From assembly GCF_001550065.1 (NCBI RefSeq), contig NZ_LRUB01000013.1, positions 1 to 64,000 on the forward strand: a stretch of DNA of 64,000 nt. Reading direction: 5' to 3'. This document shows, piece after piece, positions 59,596 through 64,000 of the stretch. Source of the stretch: Kordiimonas lipolytica. Lineage in GTDB: Bacteria; Pseudomonadota; Alphaproteobacteria; Sphingomonadales; Kordiimonadaceae. The translations under genes were made by a program, and so were the position numbers. A model generated the notes under the pieces. That model saw only the letters and a list, made by a program, of their open reading frames with translations. It did not search any database and was not told where the DNA came from. Position 1 is the stretch's first letter. Each line of letters begins with the position of its first letter.

Positions 59596-60040
59596 GCCTT
59601 GCGCCTGTGGGGCTTGCGATTCGTGGTCTTTGGGCTGAATGCGCGCCGCAGTGCCGCCATCAGGCCGGAGCCGCAGCGGAAGCGTCCCCGTTTCCGTGTT
59701 TCATGCCCATATATATAAGAGTTGCCCGCGAGATGGCTGAAGTCGTTGATAGCTGGGGATTTTCGCAGAATCCAAGGGGCAGGGCAGCCGCCCGCGTTGG
59801 TGTTGGCACGGCGGGCCGAGTGGCATTTCTGAGCAAGATTGCAAAAACGGGTCCAAGGTGGCTTGCGCCCGCCAAATCCTTATGCTAGAGGGAGCACGCA
59901 TTTCGGCTGGCCTTGGCCGCGATGGGCCTATGGTTAGGTTCGTTAAAACAGGTCAAAATTTGAGCGTGGGCGGTGCTTTCGGGTGGCCGTCTCACAAGTG
60001 TGTCAAACAGGTTCAGACCTAACCCAGGGGAACGTCTGAC
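59596..60040. other. Gap between priA and atpH
   Basis: I see no credible gene in this 445 bp. A short frame at 59607-59888 has no ribosome site, a low-complexity product and no family look. The region probably holds the promoter of the ATP synthase operon, but no clear hexamer pair stands out. No strong terminator follows priA. Confidence 0.6.
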
Positions 60041-62133
<2,093 letters not shown>

Positions 62134-62158
62134 GAAGCTGGATAGGAGAGGCTGAGCA

Positions 62159-63052
62159 ATGCCAAGCCTTAAGGATCTAAAAGTCCGCATCAATTCGGTT
62201 AAGTCGACGCAGAAGATCACCAAGGCCATGAAAATGGTTGCTGCGTCGAAGCTGAAGCGTGCGCAAGAGGCAGCTGAGGCTGCCCGCCCGTACGCAGAGC
62301 GGATGGAAAAAGTATTGACTGGCCTCGGCGCTTCCGTCGCTGGCCAGCCAGGTGCTTCGCCGCTTCTGGTGGGGACTGGCAAGGACGATGTGGAACTGGT
62401 TATTGTTTCCTCTTCAGAGCGTGGCCTCTGTGGTGGTTTCAATACCAACATCGTCAAAGCCGCCCGTGCCCACATCAGAGCGCTGATCGCAGCTGGCAAG
62501 ACGGTCAAAATCCTTTGCATCGGCAAGAAGGGCTACAATGTCCTTCGCCGTGAATTTGGTGATAAAATCATCGACGTGAAAGACATGTCGGCTGTCAAGA
62601 AGCTTGGCTTCGCTGACGCCCAGCCGATCGCCCAGGAAGTCCTGGCCATGTTCGAGCGTGGTGAATTTGATGTTGCAACGCTGTTTTATGCGAAGTTCCA
62701 GTCTGCCCTGGTGCAGGTGACAACCAAGCAGCAGCTCATCCCGGCTCCGATGCCGGAAGCGGCCAACGAAAACGAGGGCGCGGACGAGCTTGGCGGTGCG
62801 GCATATGATTACGAACCAGACGAGACAGCGATCCTTGACGATCTCCTGCCTCGCAACGTGGCTGTGCAAATCTACCGCGGTCTTCTTGAAAATGCTGCGT
62901 CCGAACAGGGTGCGCGTATGACCGCAATGGATAACGCAACGCGGAATGCTGGCGACATGATTGATAGCCTGTCCATCACGTACAACCGTACGCGTCAGGC
63001 GAACATCACCAAAGAACTGATCGAAATTATTTCTGGCGCTGAAGCGCTTTGA
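62159..63052 (+). CDS. atpG: ATP synthase F1 gamma subunit
   Basis: This 297-residue rotor subunit has two long terminal coiled-coil helices ([22 protein letters not shown] and [35 protein letters not shown]). The central domain holds [16 protein letters not shown]. It follows atpA by 25 bp with an AGGAG site. Confidence 0.97.
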   Translation: MPSLKDLKVRINSVKSTQKITKAMKMVAASKLKRAQEAAEAARPYAERMEKVLTGLGASVAGQPGASPLLVGTGKDDVELVIVSSSERGLCGGFNTNIVKAARAHIRALIAAGKTVKILCIGKKGYNVLRREFGDKIIDVKDMSAVKKLGFADAQPIAQEVLAMFERGEFDVATLFYAKFQSALVQVTTKQQLIPAPMPEAANENEGADELGGAAYDYEPDETAILDDLLPRNVAVQIYRGLLENAASEQGARMTAMDNATRNAGDMIDSLSITYNRTRQANITKELIEIISGAEAL

Positions 63053-63076
63053 GTTTGATTACACGAAGGAGTGTAA

Positions 63077-64000
<924 letters not shown>

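Noticed and set aside
59607..59888. Short frame between priA and atpH
   Set aside because: No ribosome site, no recognisable domain, and the composition looks non-coding.

Overview
The window is a stretch of bacterial chromosome of moderately high GC content. Gene content points to an alphaproteobacterium: a three-subunit proton-translocating transhydrogenase (pntAA-pntAB-pntB), a zapA / DUF4164 pair back to back with tkt-gap-pgk-fba-thiE, DUF1192 next to a PIG3-type quinone oxidoreductase, a TrcR/DUF1013 regulator, DUF465 proteins, a purE-purK pair beside a GGDEF gene, and an atpHAGD operon. The order Kordiimonadales is possible, but that is an impression from protein style and not proven here.

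Layout. Bases 1-1067 are the right part of an IS3-family element. Directly after it lies a 5'-truncated gapR (DUF2312) remnant. Bases 1.3-5.8 kb hold an arylamine N-acetyltransferase, a PAS protein, a phosphoribosyltransferase, glutamate racemase and an NtrC-type regulator. Bases 6-9 kb hold the transhydrogenase operon. Bases 9-14.5 kb hold secreted or membrane proteins of uncertain role and a CHASE4-type histidine kinase. Bases 14.6-21 kb hold an RND efflux permease and adaptor followed by a LytS/LytTR two-component pair. An AT-rich two-gene insert follows (21.06-22.14 kb). Bases 22-27 kb hold MOSC, GNAT, YmdB-type phosphoesterase, 5-FTHF cyclo-ligase, a candidate 6S RNA, zapA and DUF4164. 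Bases 27-33.5 kb hold the transketolase/lower glycolysis cluster. Bases 33.5-37.3 kb hold DoxX, a possible histidine-brace copper protein, efp, an inositol monophosphatase and a GST. Bases 37.5-41.8 kb hold a MotA/MotB-like pair, a small cassette flanked by a duplicated gene tail, and a serine hydrolase. Bases 41.8-48.9 kb hold an ABC exporter, L31, a small heat-shock protein with a ROSE-like leader, a dense inverted-repeat region, DUF1192, quinone oxidoreductase, TrcR, UbiX and two DUF465 genes. Bases 49-54 kb hold a diguanylate cyclase, purEK, a YjhX-family protein, a lipoprotein, a methyltransferase and transaldolase. Bases 54-57.2 kb hold a marR-emrA-emrB efflux operon. Bases 57.3-64 kb hold priA and atpHAGD, with atpD running off the end.

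How the genes work together. Central carbon metabolism (tkt, gap, pgk, fba, tal), NADPH balance (pntAA/AB/B) and ATP synthase form the housekeeping core. Two drug-efflux operons with different local regulators (LytS/LytTR and MarR) are the main accessory theme. Most genes are ordinary. The observations most worth checking are the IS-broken gapR, the synonymous duplication of the OmpA-gene tail around a small insert, the nested inverted-repeat element near 44.8-45.1 kb, the ROSE-like leader, and the candidate histidine-brace protein. I found no CRISPR array, rRNA or tRNA, and no convincing complete new defence or biosynthetic system.
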